This document shows, piece by piece, positions 47,262 through 56,778 of a stretch of DNA of 64,000 nucleotides. Source of the DNA: Nocardia vinacea (GTDB taxonomy: Bacteria; Actinomycetota; Actinomycetes; Mycobacteriales; Mycobacteriaceae); NCBI RefSeq assembly GCF_035920345.1, contig NZ_CP109149.1, positions 3,472,001 through 3,536,000 on the forward strand. The letters run 5' to 3'. The position numbers and the translations under genes were made by a program. Under the pieces are notes generated by a model. That model saw only the letters and a list, made by a program, of their open reading frames with translations, was not told where the DNA came from and ran no database searches. Numbering within the stretch: position 1 is the stretch's first letter; each line of letters begins with the position of its first letter.

Positions 47262-48793
47262 AAGCATCGGGCAGCGATTCGATGAGGGGTGGTGGCCGGG
47301 AGACGGGTGGGCCAGAGCATTTCGATGTGCTGATCATCGGTGCCGGTCTCTCCGGTATCGGCGCGGCGCACCATCTGCAGACGGCCTTCCCCAAGCGCAG
47401 CTACGCAATTCTGGAGGCGCGCACGGCAATCGGGGGCACCTGGGATCTGTTCCGCTATCCGGGGGTGCGTTCGGATTCCGATATGCACACCCTCGGTTAC
47501 CGTTTCCGACCATGGACACAGGCCGCGGCCATCGCCGACGGGCCATCTATCCTCGACTACATCCGTGATACCGCGTCCGAAGCCGGTATCGATCGCCGAA
47601 TCCGCTTTGGGCACAAGGTCATCGGCGCATCCTGGTCGACCGAGGCGGCGCAGTGGACGGTGACGGCGGAACACGACGGCACCACCTCGACATACACCTG
47701 CGGCTTCCTGTACGTGTGCAGCGGTTACTACCGCTACGACCACGGCTACACCCCCGGGTTCGCCGGAATCGAGGATTTCCGTGGGCAACTCGTACACCCG
47801 CAGCAGTGGCCCGCCGACCTGGACTATGCGGGTAAGCGAGTCGTCGTGATCGGCAGCGGGGCCACCGCGGTGACCCTGGTTCCGGCCATGGCCGAGACGG
47901 CAGCCCAGGTGACCATGCTGCAGCGCTCCCCCACCTACATCATGTCCGTGCCCACCGAGGACGCGGTGGCGATCCGCCTGCGCGAACGGCTCGGACCCCA
48001 GCGGGCCTACACGATCACCCGCTGGAAGAACGTGCTGATCGGCACGCTCATCTACCAACTCAGCCAGCGTCGTCCCCGCATGATGCGCGACTTCATCCGC
48101 AAGCAGACAGCCGCGCAACTGCCGACCGGATACGAGGTGGACGTCCACTTCAAACCGACCTACAACCCGTGGGATCAGCGGCTCTGCCTGGTGCCGGACG
48201 GGGATCTCTTCCATGCGATCCGGGCCGGGCGCGCCGCCGTGGTCACCGACCGCATCGAGAAGTTCACCAGCGACGGCCTGCGTCTGGCCTCGGGCGCCGA
48301 CCTTCCTGCCGATATCGTGGTGACGGCCACCGGTTTGCAATTGCTCGCCTTCGGCGGGATCGAATTCAGCGTCGACGGCCGGGCCATCCCACTGCCCGAA
48401 ACCATGGCCTACAAGGGGATGATGCTGAGCGGCGTCCCCAACTTCGCCTTCACCATCGGCTACACCAATGCGTCCTGGACGTTGAAGGCGGATCTGGTGG
48501 GCGAATTCGTGTGCCGGTTGCTGCGGCATATGGACGACAACGGCTATGACCAGTGCACGCCGTGGCCGGATCCGAGTATCGCCCCGGAGCCCCTGCTGAA
48601 CTTCCGATCCGGCTACGTCCAGCGCTCCATCGACCACTTTCCCAGGGCCGGATCGCGACGGCCCTGGCGATTGGGTATGAACTACGCCCACGACGTGCTC
48701 GCACTGCGCCACGGACGGCTCGAGGACGGCACCATCCGGTTCGCGAGCCGGGCCGCCGCACCCGATCATATTCCGGTGCGTGTGAGGTCATGA
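47258..48793 (+). CDS. Baeyer-Villiger-type flavin monooxygenase (EthA/MymA-like)
   Basis: 511 residues. The FAD site GAGLSGIG is at 28-35, the NADPH site GSGATAVT further on, and the fingerprint FRGQLVHPQQW at 174-184 fits FxGxxxHxxxW. EthA-type enzymes insert oxygen next to a ketone and also activate thioamide prodrugs. Its N-terminal about 20 residues come from the 37-base repeat. Overlaps the SDR and the TetR genes by four bases each. Confidence 0.92.
   Translation: MKASGSDSMRGGGRETGGPEHFDVLIIGAGLSGIGAAHHLQTAFPKRSYAILEARTAIGGTWDLFRYPGVRSDSDMHTLGYRFRPWTQAAAIADGPSILDYIRDTASEAGIDRRIRFGHKVIGASWSTEAAQWTVTAEHDGTTSTYTCGFLYVCSGYYRYDHGYTPGFAGIEDFRGQLVHPQQWPADLDYAGKRVVVIGSGATAVTLVPAMAETAAQVTMLQRSPTYIMSVPTEDAVAIRLRERLGPQRAYTITRWKNVLIGTLIYQLSQRRPRMMRDFIRKQTAAQLPTGYEVDVHFKPTYNPWDQRLCLVPDGDLFHAIRAGRAAVVTDRIEKFTSDGLRLASGADLPADIVVTATGLQLLAFGGIEFSVDGRAIPLPETMAYKGMMLSGVPNFAFTIGYTNASWTLKADLVGEFVCRLLRHMDDNGYDQCTPWPDPSIAPEPLLNFRSGYVQRSIDHFPRAGSRRPWRLGMNYAHDVLALRHGRLEDGTIRFASRAAAPDHIPVRVRS
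47264..47300 (+). repeat. 37-bp repeat, copy B (N-terminal codons of monooxygenase)
   Basis: The second copy of the sequence described at 27612-27648, differing at three bases. It begins two codons after the start ATG and contains an in-frame internal ATG. Confidence 0.75.
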
Positions 48794-49458
48794 TCGCAGT
48801 GGCGGCGGGGCGAACTAACCTGATTCTCGTGACCCGCGCCGAGCCCACCGCCAGTATCACCACCGAGGCCACGCCGGAATCCGCATTCCGGCGTCGGCTC
48901 CTCGATGCGATGGCCGAGGCCGTGCGTGATCGCGGTTATCGCGAAACGACCGTGGCCGATGTGGTCCGCAACGCGCGCACGTCCCGTCGTACCTTCTACC
49001 AACATTTCGACAGCAAACAGGACTGTTTCATCGCGCTGCTCGCCGAGCGCAACAATGAGACGATCCAGCAGATCTACGATGCCGTCGATCCGGCCGCGCC
49101 CTGGCGCACCCAGGTCCGGCAGGCTATCGAGGCCTGGATCCACGCATCCGATCAGGACACGTCGATCACCCTCGCCTGGATTCGGGACATCCCCGCGCTC
49201 GGCGACGCCGCCCGCCAGGTCCAGCACGACGCGGGCGAGGCCTTCATCAATCTGATCCAAAGCCTCACCGCCACACCGGGATTCGAGGCGCCCGGACTGC
49301 ATCCGCCGACGCGTCAGATGGCGACCATCCTCTACGGTGGTTACCGCGAACTCATCGCCTCCACGGTCGAAGCGGGCAAGGACATCCGCGACATCATCGA
49401 CGTCGCCGTCGATACGGCCATCGCCCTGGTCGGCCCGCGCTACGAGCCGCCGGGCTAG
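48790..49458 (+). CDS. TetR-family regulator of the P450 operon
   Basis: 222 residues, with the helix-turn-helix RETTVADVVRNARTSRRTFYQHFDSKQDCF. It is the last gene of the operon starting at 44181 (ATGA overlap) and so probably represses it through the GGTAC palindromes. ATG 48790 has GAGG close upstream; GTG 48829 is an alternative. Converges with the methyltransferase (four-base overlap). Confidence 0.87.
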   Translation: MIAVAAGRTNLILVTRAEPTASITTEATPESAFRRRLLDAMAEAVRDRGYRETTVADVVRNARTSRRTFYQHFDSKQDCFIALLAERNNETIQQIYDAVDPAAPWRTQVRQAIEAWIHASDQDTSITLAWIRDIPALGDAARQVQHDAGEAFINLIQSLTATPGFEAPGLHPPTRQMATILYGGYRELIASTVEAGKDIRDIIDVAVDTAIALVGPRYEPPG

Positions 49459-50120
49459 TCCTTCACGGCCGTGAACTGTGCCAGCGCGCCATTGCACACC
49501 AGCTCGGCCTCGCGCAGGCCCGCCGCGGCGATCCAACCCGACAGCTCGGCCGCGGTACCGGACGGACCGAATACGCCCATCGTCCGCATCACCCGCATGT
49601 GCAAGTCGAAACGCGGCCGGACTCCGCGCACCACACAACTGCCGACCAGCCGTCCACCCGGCGCGAGCACCCGGGCGAGCGAGGCGACCGCGGCGGCCGG
49701 ATCCGGCATACAGTGCAGGCCTGCAAAACTCACCACTAGATCGAATTCGCCGGTGGCAAAGGGCAGGTCGACCACATCCGCGCGCACATAGTCGATACCG
49801 GACAACCCGGCGCGCTCGGCCGCGCGACGCGCCGCCCCGAGCTGATCATCCGAAATGTCCGCGGCCACATAGCGGAGCTTGCGATCGGGTGCGAGTCGAC
49901 GCAGGGTCACGCCGCCGCCGACCGGCAGATCAAGCAGCGCGGAACCCTCCGGCAGTTGGTTGACGACATCCATCGCCGCATACATCCGACGGGTGTCACA
50001 GCCCCACATCACCTGTCCGGCGGGCCGGGCCACCTGCGGATGGTCGAGCACGAAGTCGTATACCGGAGCCCCGAGATTTCCCCAGACTCTGCTCTGCCAC
50101 ACTTCACGGACGTCGGGCAC
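49455..50120 (-). CDS. class I SAM-dependent methyltransferase
   Basis: 221 residues; motif I is LLDLPVGGGVTL, followed by VAADISDDQLGAARR, and the post-motif segment DLPFATGEFDLVVSFAGLHCMPDP. It resembles the UbiE/Methyltransf_11 group. Motif I has P-V-G-G in place of the commoner G-C-G-x-G. Acceptor unknown. Confidence 0.87.
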   Translation of the reverse strand: MPDVREVWQSRVWGNLGAPVYDFVLDHPQVARPAGQVMWGCDTRRMYAAMDVVNQLPEGSALLDLPVGGGVTLRRLAPDRKLRYVAADISDDQLGAARRAAERAGLSGIDYVRADVVDLPFATGEFDLVVSFAGLHCMPDPAAAVASLARVLAPGGRLVGSCVVRGVRPRFDLHMRVMRTMGVFGPSGTAAELSGWIAAAGLREAELVCNGALAQFTAVKD

Positions 50121-50206
50121 TGTCGTCTCCTCTTCGCGCGGTGGGAGTCCAGGCTAGGCCGGAGGTCATCGGCGCGCCAAGGCTTTCGCCGATACGCTCT
50201 GCTTCG

Positions 50207-51169
50207 TCAGCGCGGCAGCTGCGGCAGCACGGCGGCCGCGACAGCGCGGGTCACCGCAGGCTTCGGGCTCTGCACCGTGACAATCGGCACGAGGCGTGCG
50301 CTGCGGCGGTCCTGCACACCCGAGAATTCTTCTCCGACAACGAGATCGACGACCGTATCGCCGTGACGTTCGTACTCGAAACCGGTGTACCTGTCGTACT
50401 CCTGCTGCCGCGCCTGCACGGGAATCGTTGCGCGCTCACGGTATTCGAAGCCGATCTCGACTCGGGCACCGTCCGCCGTCAGGGTGCACTTGTCGTTCAT
50501 CTGCCCCTCCCAGGTGAATTCGACGCGATGGTCGGGCTCGAGGTGGGGAACAACCACGCAGGGCGTGGCCATACCGGTGAGGGCAGTGATCGCGGTGTCA
50601 GGTGAGGTGCCCTGTTTCGGTTGCCGCGCGACATTGGCCAGCATGCTGCGCACCAGTGGTTCCCCCGGTGAACAGGCTTGTGTGCCGGACGCCGTCGATA
50701 CCGTCAGGATCGCCTGCACGGACGTTCCGTAGGGAATGAAATAGTCGCAGCCGTTCTCCCCCAGCTCGGCGCGTTCCTGCGACGACAGGCCCGTATAGCG
50801 GTCGGCGCGGTGTACCTGCTTACCGTCGATCTCCACGACCTCTGCCTGCCTGGGCGACCTGGACAGCCACGTCGGGCCGATGAACCACATCACCTCGGCG
50901 CCACCCCGCTCGGGCCCACCGCCGACCACGGCGTCACAGACCGACGGACCACTCGAGACTCCGACCTGGAGATCATTGCCCAGCGACGCCAATAGCTGCC
51001 GGTCGACCAACGCACACGGATCGATGGCCCGACTCCAGGTCAGCGCCTCCTGACGCGACTGCGGCACGTCAACAATGTTGGGCGACAACGCATCCCGTGA
51101 CGACGGCTGACTCTGACACGCCGCGACCGCGATCAACAGCGCACCGACCAGCGCCACCCGACGATGCAC
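50207..51169 (-). CDS. DUF3558-like lipoprotein
   Basis: 320 residues. The signal peptide ends in a lipobox (IAVAAC, Cys18), so it is probably anchored in the outer leaflet of the plasma membrane. The DPCALVDRQLLASLG stretch is the DUF3558 signature, found again in degenerate form in the second half (ATPCVVVP...), suggesting two copies of the domain. GTG 51169. Function unknown. Confidence 0.75.
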   Translation of the reverse strand: MHRRVALVGALLIAVAACQSQPSSRDALSPNIVDVPQSRQEALTWSRAIDPCALVDRQLLASLGNDLQVGVSSGPSVCDAVVGGGPERGGAEVMWFIGPTWLSRSPRQAEVVEIDGKQVHRADRYTGLSSQERAELGENGCDYFIPYGTSVQAILTVSTASGTQACSPGEPLVRSMLANVARQPKQGTSPDTAITALTGMATPCVVVPHLEPDHRVEFTWEGQMNDKCTLTADGARVEIGFEYRERATIPVQARQQEYDRYTGFEYERHGDTVVDLVVGEEFSGVQDRRSARLVPIVTVQSPKPAVTRAVAAAVLPQLPR

Positions 51170-51264
51170 GGAAACCTTTTCTCCCTCGGCCGATCGAATG
51201 CCGCGTCACCGTACCAGAAATCCACAACCCGCCCTGGTCGTCGCGGCGCCGCAAGGCGATACGC

Positions 51265-51948
51265 ATGCACTACGATCAGCTAGCCATGCGTGCGGAAATC
51301 GAGATGGTCGCGCTTCCCGCGGGGCGGGTGACGCTGTCGGATCGGCGGACCCAGCGGAGTTGGGTGGTCGAGGTGGCGGGCTTTCGGCTGGCGGCGTCTT
51401 CGACTACCCAGTCGCAGTATGAGCAGGTCACCGGTGAGCTGCCGAGTGCCGCTCGGGGTGACCGGCTGCCGGTCGAGGGTGTCTCGTGGTTCGATGCGAT
51501 CCGGTTCTGCAATGGCCTGTCATTGGAGGCGGGTTTGCCGCCCGCGTATCGCGTGCACGACGACGAGGTCGAGTGGGATGCCGATAGCGACGGGTACCGG
51601 CTGCCGACCGAGGCCGAGTGGGAGTATGCGTGCCGGGCGGGTACTTCGGGGCCGCGATATGGCGAGCTCGACGAAATCGCCTGGTATCGGGGGAATTCCG
51701 CAGAGCAGGTGCACGAGGTCGGCGGCAAGCTGCCCAACGCCTGGGGCCTGTACGACATGCTCGGCAACGTCTGGGATTGGTGCTGGGACATTTACGACGC
51801 CCAGGTGTACGACTCGTATCGGGTGCTACGCGGTGGCGGCTGGTCCGACGAGAAGTGGAGTTGCCGAGCCTCGGTGCGACGGCGCAGCCATCCGACCTAC
51901 CGGATCGACGATGTCGGATTCCGGGTCGCGCGTTCGATATTCGCCTGA
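51265..51948 (+). CDS. formylglycine-generating-enzyme-like (SUMF1 domain) protein
   Basis: 227 residues of the FGE-sulfatase fold: PVEGVSWFDAIRFCNGLS, RLPTEAEWEYACRAG, GNVWDWCWD and the closing RVLRGGGWSD...RASVRRR...DVGFRVAR are present. The paired copper-binding cysteines of true FGE are not evident, so it may be a domain used in another reaction. AAGG precedes ATG 51265; ATG 51286 is possible. Confidence 0.82.
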   Translation: MHYDQLAMRAEIEMVALPAGRVTLSDRRTQRSWVVEVAGFRLAASSTTQSQYEQVTGELPSAARGDRLPVEGVSWFDAIRFCNGLSLEAGLPPAYRVHDDEVEWDADSDGYRLPTEAEWEYACRAGTSGPRYGELDEIAWYRGNSAEQVHEVGGKLPNAWGLYDMLGNVWDWCWDIYDAQVYDSYRVLRGGGWSDEKWSCRASVRRRSHPTYRIDDVGFRVARSIFA

Positions 51949-51957
51949 GCGGTCGCC

Positions 51958-53493
51958 TTATCGCTTGCCGCCCAAGAACTTCGGCAGCTTGCGCCTGCCG
52001 CGCCCGTCGAGCGCACGCATCAATCCTGCCACCACGCGCAAGCGCCCACGCGAGGCCGGATACCACATCAGCTCACGCTTCATCGCCGGTACGCGCGGCA
52101 CCGTAATCGCTTGCTGGCGACAGTATTTCCGGATTCCGGCGGCCCCGCCCCACCGCGCGCCGATCCCGGAATCCTTCCACCCGCCCATCGGCAGCGCGAA
52201 GCTGAACAGATTCGCGAAAGCGTCGTTGACATTGACCGCACCGGCTTCCAGCCGCCGCGCCACCCGCTCGCCGCGCTTGCGGTCTCTTGTCCAGACCGTG
52301 GCCGAGAGCCCGTAGACCGAATCATTGGCCAGGCGCACCGCCTCGTCCTCGTCGGCGACCTTCAGCACCGGAATGGTCGGGCCGAATGTCTCCTCGCTGA
52401 TGCACGCCATCGAATGGTCCACATCCACCAGCACGGTCGGTTCGAAGAAGGTGCCGACCCCGGTCGCCTTGCCACCGGTGGTGATCCGCGCACCCGCGGC
52501 CACCGCCTGCTCGACATGGCGTGCCACGATATCGCGCTGGGCCTCGGTCGCCATCGCCCCGATATCGAAAGCGAACCCGCGCCCGTCGTGTCCCTGCCGC
52601 AACTTGCGCACCTGTTCGGTCAGGCTGGTCACGAACTCGTCGTAGACCGGCGCCTCGACATACACCCGCTCGATCGAGATACAGACCTGACCGGAATTGA
52701 ACAGTCCGCCATAGGCGATGCCCGCCGCGGCCCGCTCGATATCAGCATCCGCGAGGACGATCGCCGGATCCTTGCCGCCGAGTTCCAGGCTGTACGGGGT
52801 CAGGGTCGCCCCGCAGGCGGCGGCGATCGCCTTACCGGTCTTGGTGGACCCGGTGAACTGGACATAATCCACCGCCTCGACAACCGCGCGGCCGGTATCT
52901 CCGCGCCCGGTCGACACCGCGAAGATCGGCGGCGCACCGATCTCGGCCCACCCGCGCGCCAGCGCGACCGCACTCAACGGCGTGACCTCCGACGGCTTGA
53001 CCAGCACCGCGGCACCAGCCATCAGCGCGGGCAGCGCATCGAAGCACACATTGAGCAGCGGAAAGTTCCACGGCGTAATGATCCCGACCACTGGATGCGG
53101 CCGATATGTCTTGACCAGTCGCTTGGTCCGGCCGAGCGGACTGTGCGGAGCCGGATGCTCATCGAGCAGGAATTTCGCGGCATTGCGCGCCCAGTATTTG
53201 ATCAGATTGACCGCAGCGGGCACCTCGATCTCCGCGTCGTAGCGGGTCTTACCGGTTTCGGACTGGACCACATCGGTGAGCTCGTCGGAATTATCGATCA
53301 GCCAATCCTGCAGCCGAAACAGCCATTCGGCGCGCTTATCCGGACCGATCGCCTCCCATTCCGGCTGGAACAGGCGCAATTCGCGCACTGTCGCGGCCAC
53401 CGACGCACTCGATTCGTCGGGCACCCGGCCGGTGACGCTGCCGTCGGCCGGATTGCGTACCTCGATCTCGACCTGCTGTTCCGCCGTACTCAT
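51958..53493 (-). CDS. aldehyde dehydrogenase (succinic semialdehyde type)
   Basis: 511 residues. Glu237 (LELGGKDP), Cys271 (NSGQVCISIE) and the GSTKTGKAI NAD(P) loop are intact. The CISIERVYVE stretch resembles mycobacterial SSADH-type enzymes. The C-terminal 40 residues (REL...RGRRKLPKF) are basic and unusual. GGAGG precedes ATG 53493; a longer upstream extension is spurious. Divergent from the AraC gene. Confidence 0.92.
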   Translation of the reverse strand: MSTAEQQVEIEVRNPADGSVTGRVPDESSASVAATVRELRLFQPEWEAIGPDKRAEWLFRLQDWLIDNSDELTDVVQSETGKTRYDAEIEVPAAVNLIKYWARNAAKFLLDEHPAPHSPLGRTKRLVKTYRPHPVVGIITPWNFPLLNVCFDALPALMAGAAVLVKPSEVTPLSAVALARGWAEIGAPPIFAVSTGRGDTGRAVVEAVDYVQFTGSTKTGKAIAAACGATLTPYSLELGGKDPAIVLADADIERAAAGIAYGGLFNSGQVCISIERVYVEAPVYDEFVTSLTEQVRKLRQGHDGRGFAFDIGAMATEAQRDIVARHVEQAVAAGARITTGGKATGVGTFFEPTVLVDVDHSMACISEETFGPTIPVLKVADEDEAVRLANDSVYGLSATVWTRDRKRGERVARRLEAGAVNVNDAFANLFSFALPMGGWKDSGIGARWGGAAGIRKYCRQQAITVPRVPAMKRELMWYPASRGRLRVVAGLMRALDGRGRRKLPKFLGGKR

Positions 53494-53645
53494 CCGGCTC
53501 ACCTCCTGTGCTGTGCCCCACCCTCCAGCGTGGCATTTCCGCCGGCGTGGCACCGGGTGTTCCGATTTTCCTGCGATGGAGAAGAAAGGATTGATATCTT
53601 CCGCCAATAGCAAGACGCGACCGGCTTCGACGAGGATGCAGTTCA

Positions 53646-54674
53646 GTGTTCGATTGGGATCTCCTGCGTAGTACATCCAGCGTGCATGTGCTGATGCAAC
53701 TGGCGCAGGAACGCGGCATGTCGCCGGAAGTCTGTCTAGAGGGCACGAAGCTGGCGCCCGAGGCGGTAAGCGATCCCGATGCCGAAGTGACGGCGCGGCA
53801 AGAGGTGCGCGTCGTGCGGAATCTGCTCGCGCGATGCGGCGCTGAACCCGGATTGGGCGTCGAGGCCGGGAACCGCTATCACTTATCGCTGTACGGGCCA
53901 TGGGGGCTGGCGCTGCTCAGCAGTCGCACGGTGCGCGAGGTGATCGAGGTTTCGCTGCGCTATGTCGATTCGGCCTTCGTGTTCGGTCGGTTGACCTTCG
54001 AGGAGGGACCGGCCGAGTCGCGGCTCATCTTCGACGATTCGGAGATTCCGGAGGATGTGCGCGCCTTCCTGACCGAGCGCGTCATCACCGGTATCCAGTC
54101 CATCGGCCGGGAACGGTTCTCCGCGGGTGTACCCGCCACCCGGATCAGCTTCCGCCATTCCGCTCCGGCGGATACGACGCGCTACCGCACCGTCTTCGGT
54201 GTCGAGCCGGAATTCGACGCGGCGGTCAACGAATTGGCCTTCGACAGTTCGTATCTCGATGTCGCGCTGCCGCAGGCCAACGAATGGGCGCGCGGGACAT
54301 GCGAACAACTGTGCCGCGATCTGCTCACCGCCCGCCGCGCCCGCACCGGTATCGCCGGTTCGGTGCGTGACCTGCTGGTCCGGAATCCGGGTGAGATTCC
54401 GGACCAAATCGCCGTCGCCGCAGCGCTTTTCATGAGCCCGCGCACGCTGTCTCGCCGCCTGCGCGACGAAGACACCTCCTTCCGCAACCTCCTCGACGAG
54501 GTACGCCAGATGATGTCGGAGGAACTGCTCAGCCACACCGATATGACCACCGAACAGGTGGCCGCCCGACTGGGCTACGCCGAAGCCGCATCCTTCATCC
54601 GCGCCTTCCGCCGCTGGCAAGGCTGTCCGCCACAGGAATTCCGAGCCCGCGGGACACTCGTCGCAACCAGGTGA
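53646..54674 (+). CDS. AraC-family regulator (OruR/ArgR type)
   Basis: 342 residues, GTG start. N-terminal arabinose-binding-like domain; C-terminal double helix-turn-helix (IPDQIAVAAALFMSPRTLSRRL and EQVAARLGYAEAASFIRAF). Same architecture as the regulator at 5419. It faces the aldehyde dehydrogenase with about 150 bases between, and the dehydrogenase is its likely target. Confidence 0.88.
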   Translation: MFDWDLLRSTSSVHVLMQLAQERGMSPEVCLEGTKLAPEAVSDPDAEVTARQEVRVVRNLLARCGAEPGLGVEAGNRYHLSLYGPWGLALLSSRTVREVIEVSLRYVDSAFVFGRLTFEEGPAESRLIFDDSEIPEDVRAFLTERVITGIQSIGRERFSAGVPATRISFRHSAPADTTRYRTVFGVEPEFDAAVNELAFDSSYLDVALPQANEWARGTCEQLCRDLLTARRARTGIAGSVRDLLVRNPGEIPDQIAVAAALFMSPRTLSRRLRDEDTSFRNLLDEVRQMMSEELLSHTDMTTEQVAARLGYAEAASFIRAFRRWQGCPPQEFRARGTLVATR

Positions 54675-54720
54675 ACCGTTGACCATGCGCTGGTGGCGGT
54701 AAACGTCGAGGACGCTCATC

Positions 54721-55527
54721 TCAGTCCATTCTCGACCGACTCGCGTTGGCGTGGATGATGGCGGATAGCCAGGGAGTCAGGCCGGGGGCGAGGGTGTCGA
54801 AGAAGGTGGTGTAGTTCGGGTCGGAGAGGTAGGTGCGGGCGATGCAGATGTGCATAGCGGGGGTGCAGTCGAAGTAGGCGTCGATGGAGCCGCGGTGGCG
54901 TTCGGCGAGGGCGTTGGCTTCGTCGCTGCCGGGGAGCACACCCGCGCGGTAGGCGGCAGCGAGGTCGGCGTTGAGTGCGTCGACGGTGTCGGCGATCTGT
55001 TGCCAGTCCTCGGCGGTCCGGTCCGCGGCGCGTTCGGCGTACTGCGCCCACTCGGCGGTGTCACCCCAGCGGTCATGGGCCTGCGCGGTCCACGTGGGTT
55101 GCCAGTGCGCGCCGAAGATCTCGACCTGCTCCTCGGCGGAGAGCCGGATTCCGGATTCTCTGGCCTCGATCAAGCGGTCCATGCCATCCGCCATCCGTTG
55201 CAGGCGCGCGGCGCGCTCGCGGAGTTCGTCACGCTGCCGCCGCAGCGATGACGTCGCATCGATGGCAGGTGCGTCCAGGACCGTCTTGATCTCATCGAGG
55301 GGTACGCCCAGCTCACGGTAGATGAGCACGCGATCGACGCGGGCGAGGTCCGCACTCGTGTAGAGCCGGTACCCGGCGTCGGTGCGCTCGGTCGGGCATA
55401 CGAGCCCGATCGCATCCCAATGGTGCAGCGTCCGGATCGTGACGCCCATGCGCGCGGCAGCCGCACCGACGGTGAGACCGGCATCGGCCTGATCAGTCAC
55501 ACCGTCCAGTCTGGCAGGCGCGCTCAT
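54721..55527 (-). CDS. MerR-family regulator with TipAS-like domain
   Basis: 268 residues: N-terminal MerR winged helix (GLTVGAAAARMGVTIRTLHHWDAIGLV ... GYRLY) with the coiled-coil dimer helix, then a TipAS-type domain (WGDTAEWAQYAERAADRTAEDW, CTPAMHICIARTYLSDPNYT). TipA-type proteins bind thiopeptides and other multi-ring drugs. ATGA overlap with the upstream VOC gene. Confidence 0.88.
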   Translation of the reverse strand: MSAPARLDGVTDQADAGLTVGAAAARMGVTIRTLHHWDAIGLVCPTERTDAGYRLYTSADLARVDRVLIYRELGVPLDEIKTVLDAPAIDATSSLRRQRDELRERAARLQRMADGMDRLIEARESGIRLSAEEQVEIFGAHWQPTWTAQAHDRWGDTAEWAQYAERAADRTAEDWQQIADTVDALNADLAAAYRAGVLPGSDEANALAERHRGSIDAYFDCTPAMHICIARTYLSDPNYTTFFDTLAPGLTPWLSAIIHANASRSRMD

Positions 55528-56036
55528 GCCGGCGGTTCCCCGATCCCGATGGACCGCAAATGCTCGGCCTCGGCACTGTTCGCATCGTACGGTCGCGCCG
55601 CCGTCATGATCACCCGCGTGTTGTCCGGCGTTCGGATCTCCAGATCCACCGTATTCCACGGCATCGGCCGCGGACCGGACGTGCAACCGGGCAGCAGTTG
55701 CTCACATGCGGCCGCGATCTCGTCGAGCTGGCTCAGCACGCAGGCGAAGCTCACGCTCAGTTCGGTTGCCGCCGCGGCCTGGTCAGCGGATACGAGCAGG
55801 ACATCCTGGAACGCCCAGCGCCGCAGATGGGTGAGTCGGCCGGGGATGGAGAACAGGTCGAAGAAGCCGAGTCCACGCGTCCAGAAGTCCACCGACGCGA
55901 CCAGATCGGCCGTGGGCACCGTGACGAACATCGGCATCCCGTAGAGGCCGCGGAAAAGTTCCGGCGCCACGGCGTCGAGGGCTGGTACGGGAACCGGACT
56001 GATATCGAATGCTGGGTAAGTTTCGCTCACCGCCAC
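55524..56036 (-). CDS. VOC (glyoxalase/bleomycin-resistance) family protein
   Basis: 170 residues with two beta-alpha-beta-beta-beta modules in the VOC style (PMFVTVPTADLVASVDFWTRGLGFFDLF and the matching C-terminal NTVDLEIRTPDNTRVIMTA). GTG 56036 or 56030. Operon with the TipAS-type regulator; a drug-binding or detoxifying role is plausible, but no substrate is indicated. Confidence 0.78.
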   Translation of the reverse strand: MAVSETYPAFDISPVPVPALDAVAPELFRGLYGMPMFVTVPTADLVASVDFWTRGLGFFDLFSIPGRLTHLRRWAFQDVLLVSADQAAAATELSVSFACVLSQLDEIAAACEQLLPGCTSGPRPMPWNTVDLEIRTPDNTRVIMTAARPYDANSAEAEHLRSIGIGEPPA

Positions 56037-56119
56037 ATCGTCGAGCCTGACGTAACGTCAGGGTCAAATCACGGCCCCGCTGGACCGAGATGGGCGAACC
56101 GATCGAACGGCGAAAGACG

Positions 56120-56776
56120 CTATGCCCCACGGAAGAACAGGTAGTCGAACAGGGCCAGAATTCGGTCGATGCCGAATTCACCGGGATGGTCGAGCACCAG
56201 GCGCGCCGCGGTTTGGATGGTGCCCTGTACGACCTGGGCCAATACATCCGGATCCACGCCATCGGCATCGGGCTCGTCCGCCAGCCACAGTCCGAGTGCA
56301 TGCCGCAGTGGTACGCGCAATTCGTCGCGAGCTGCGGCGACCCGTTCCCGCAGTACCGGCGGCACACCGTCGATCGGGAAGTACACCAGCCGCCAGGTGT
56401 CGGGCATCGAGCAGACTTCGGTCAGGAAGTGGCCGAGCATCGCGGGCAGCTGTTCCGGTGCGGCGGTGCCGAATTCGGGTGTCGTGGCGTTCTCGGCGAC
56501 CGAGCGGGCCACTGCCGCCGCCATGCGAGCAGTCTCGCGTTCGATGAGCGCCTCGAGCAGTTCGTCACGGCTCCCGAAGGAGTCGTAGACGACCGGCCTG
56601 GTCACCCCGCCACGCGCGGCGACGGCGGCGATGCTCACGCTGCTGAACCCCACCTCCGCCACAATCCGCAACGCCGCGTCGAGTAGTTGCTCACGTCGGT
56701 CCGCCGGCTGAAGTCGCTTGGCGTACTTGCGTTTAGTCGATTGCTCAGGGGGCGCTGCTTGTTTCGCATCGGTCAT
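56120..56776 (-). CDS. TetR-family regulator, tandem copy 2
   Basis: 218 residues. The N-terminal extension is basic (KRKYAKRLQPADRRE), then the helix-turn-helix (VSIAAVAARGGVTRPVVYDSFGSRDELLEALIERE). It starts two bases after the upstream TetR gene ends, so the two are co-transcribed. The recognition helices are similar in the pair. Confidence 0.87.
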   Translation of the reverse strand: MTDAKQAAPPEQSTKRKYAKRLQPADRREQLLDAALRIVAEVGFSSVSIAAVAARGGVTRPVVYDSFGSRDELLEALIERETARMAAAVARSVAENATTPEFGTAAPEQLPAMLGHFLTEVCSMPDTWRLVYFPIDGVPPVLRERVAAARDELRVPLRHALGLWLADEPDADGVDPDVLAQVVQGTIQTAARLVLDHPGEFGIDRILALFDYLFFRGA

Positions 56777-56778
56777 CG

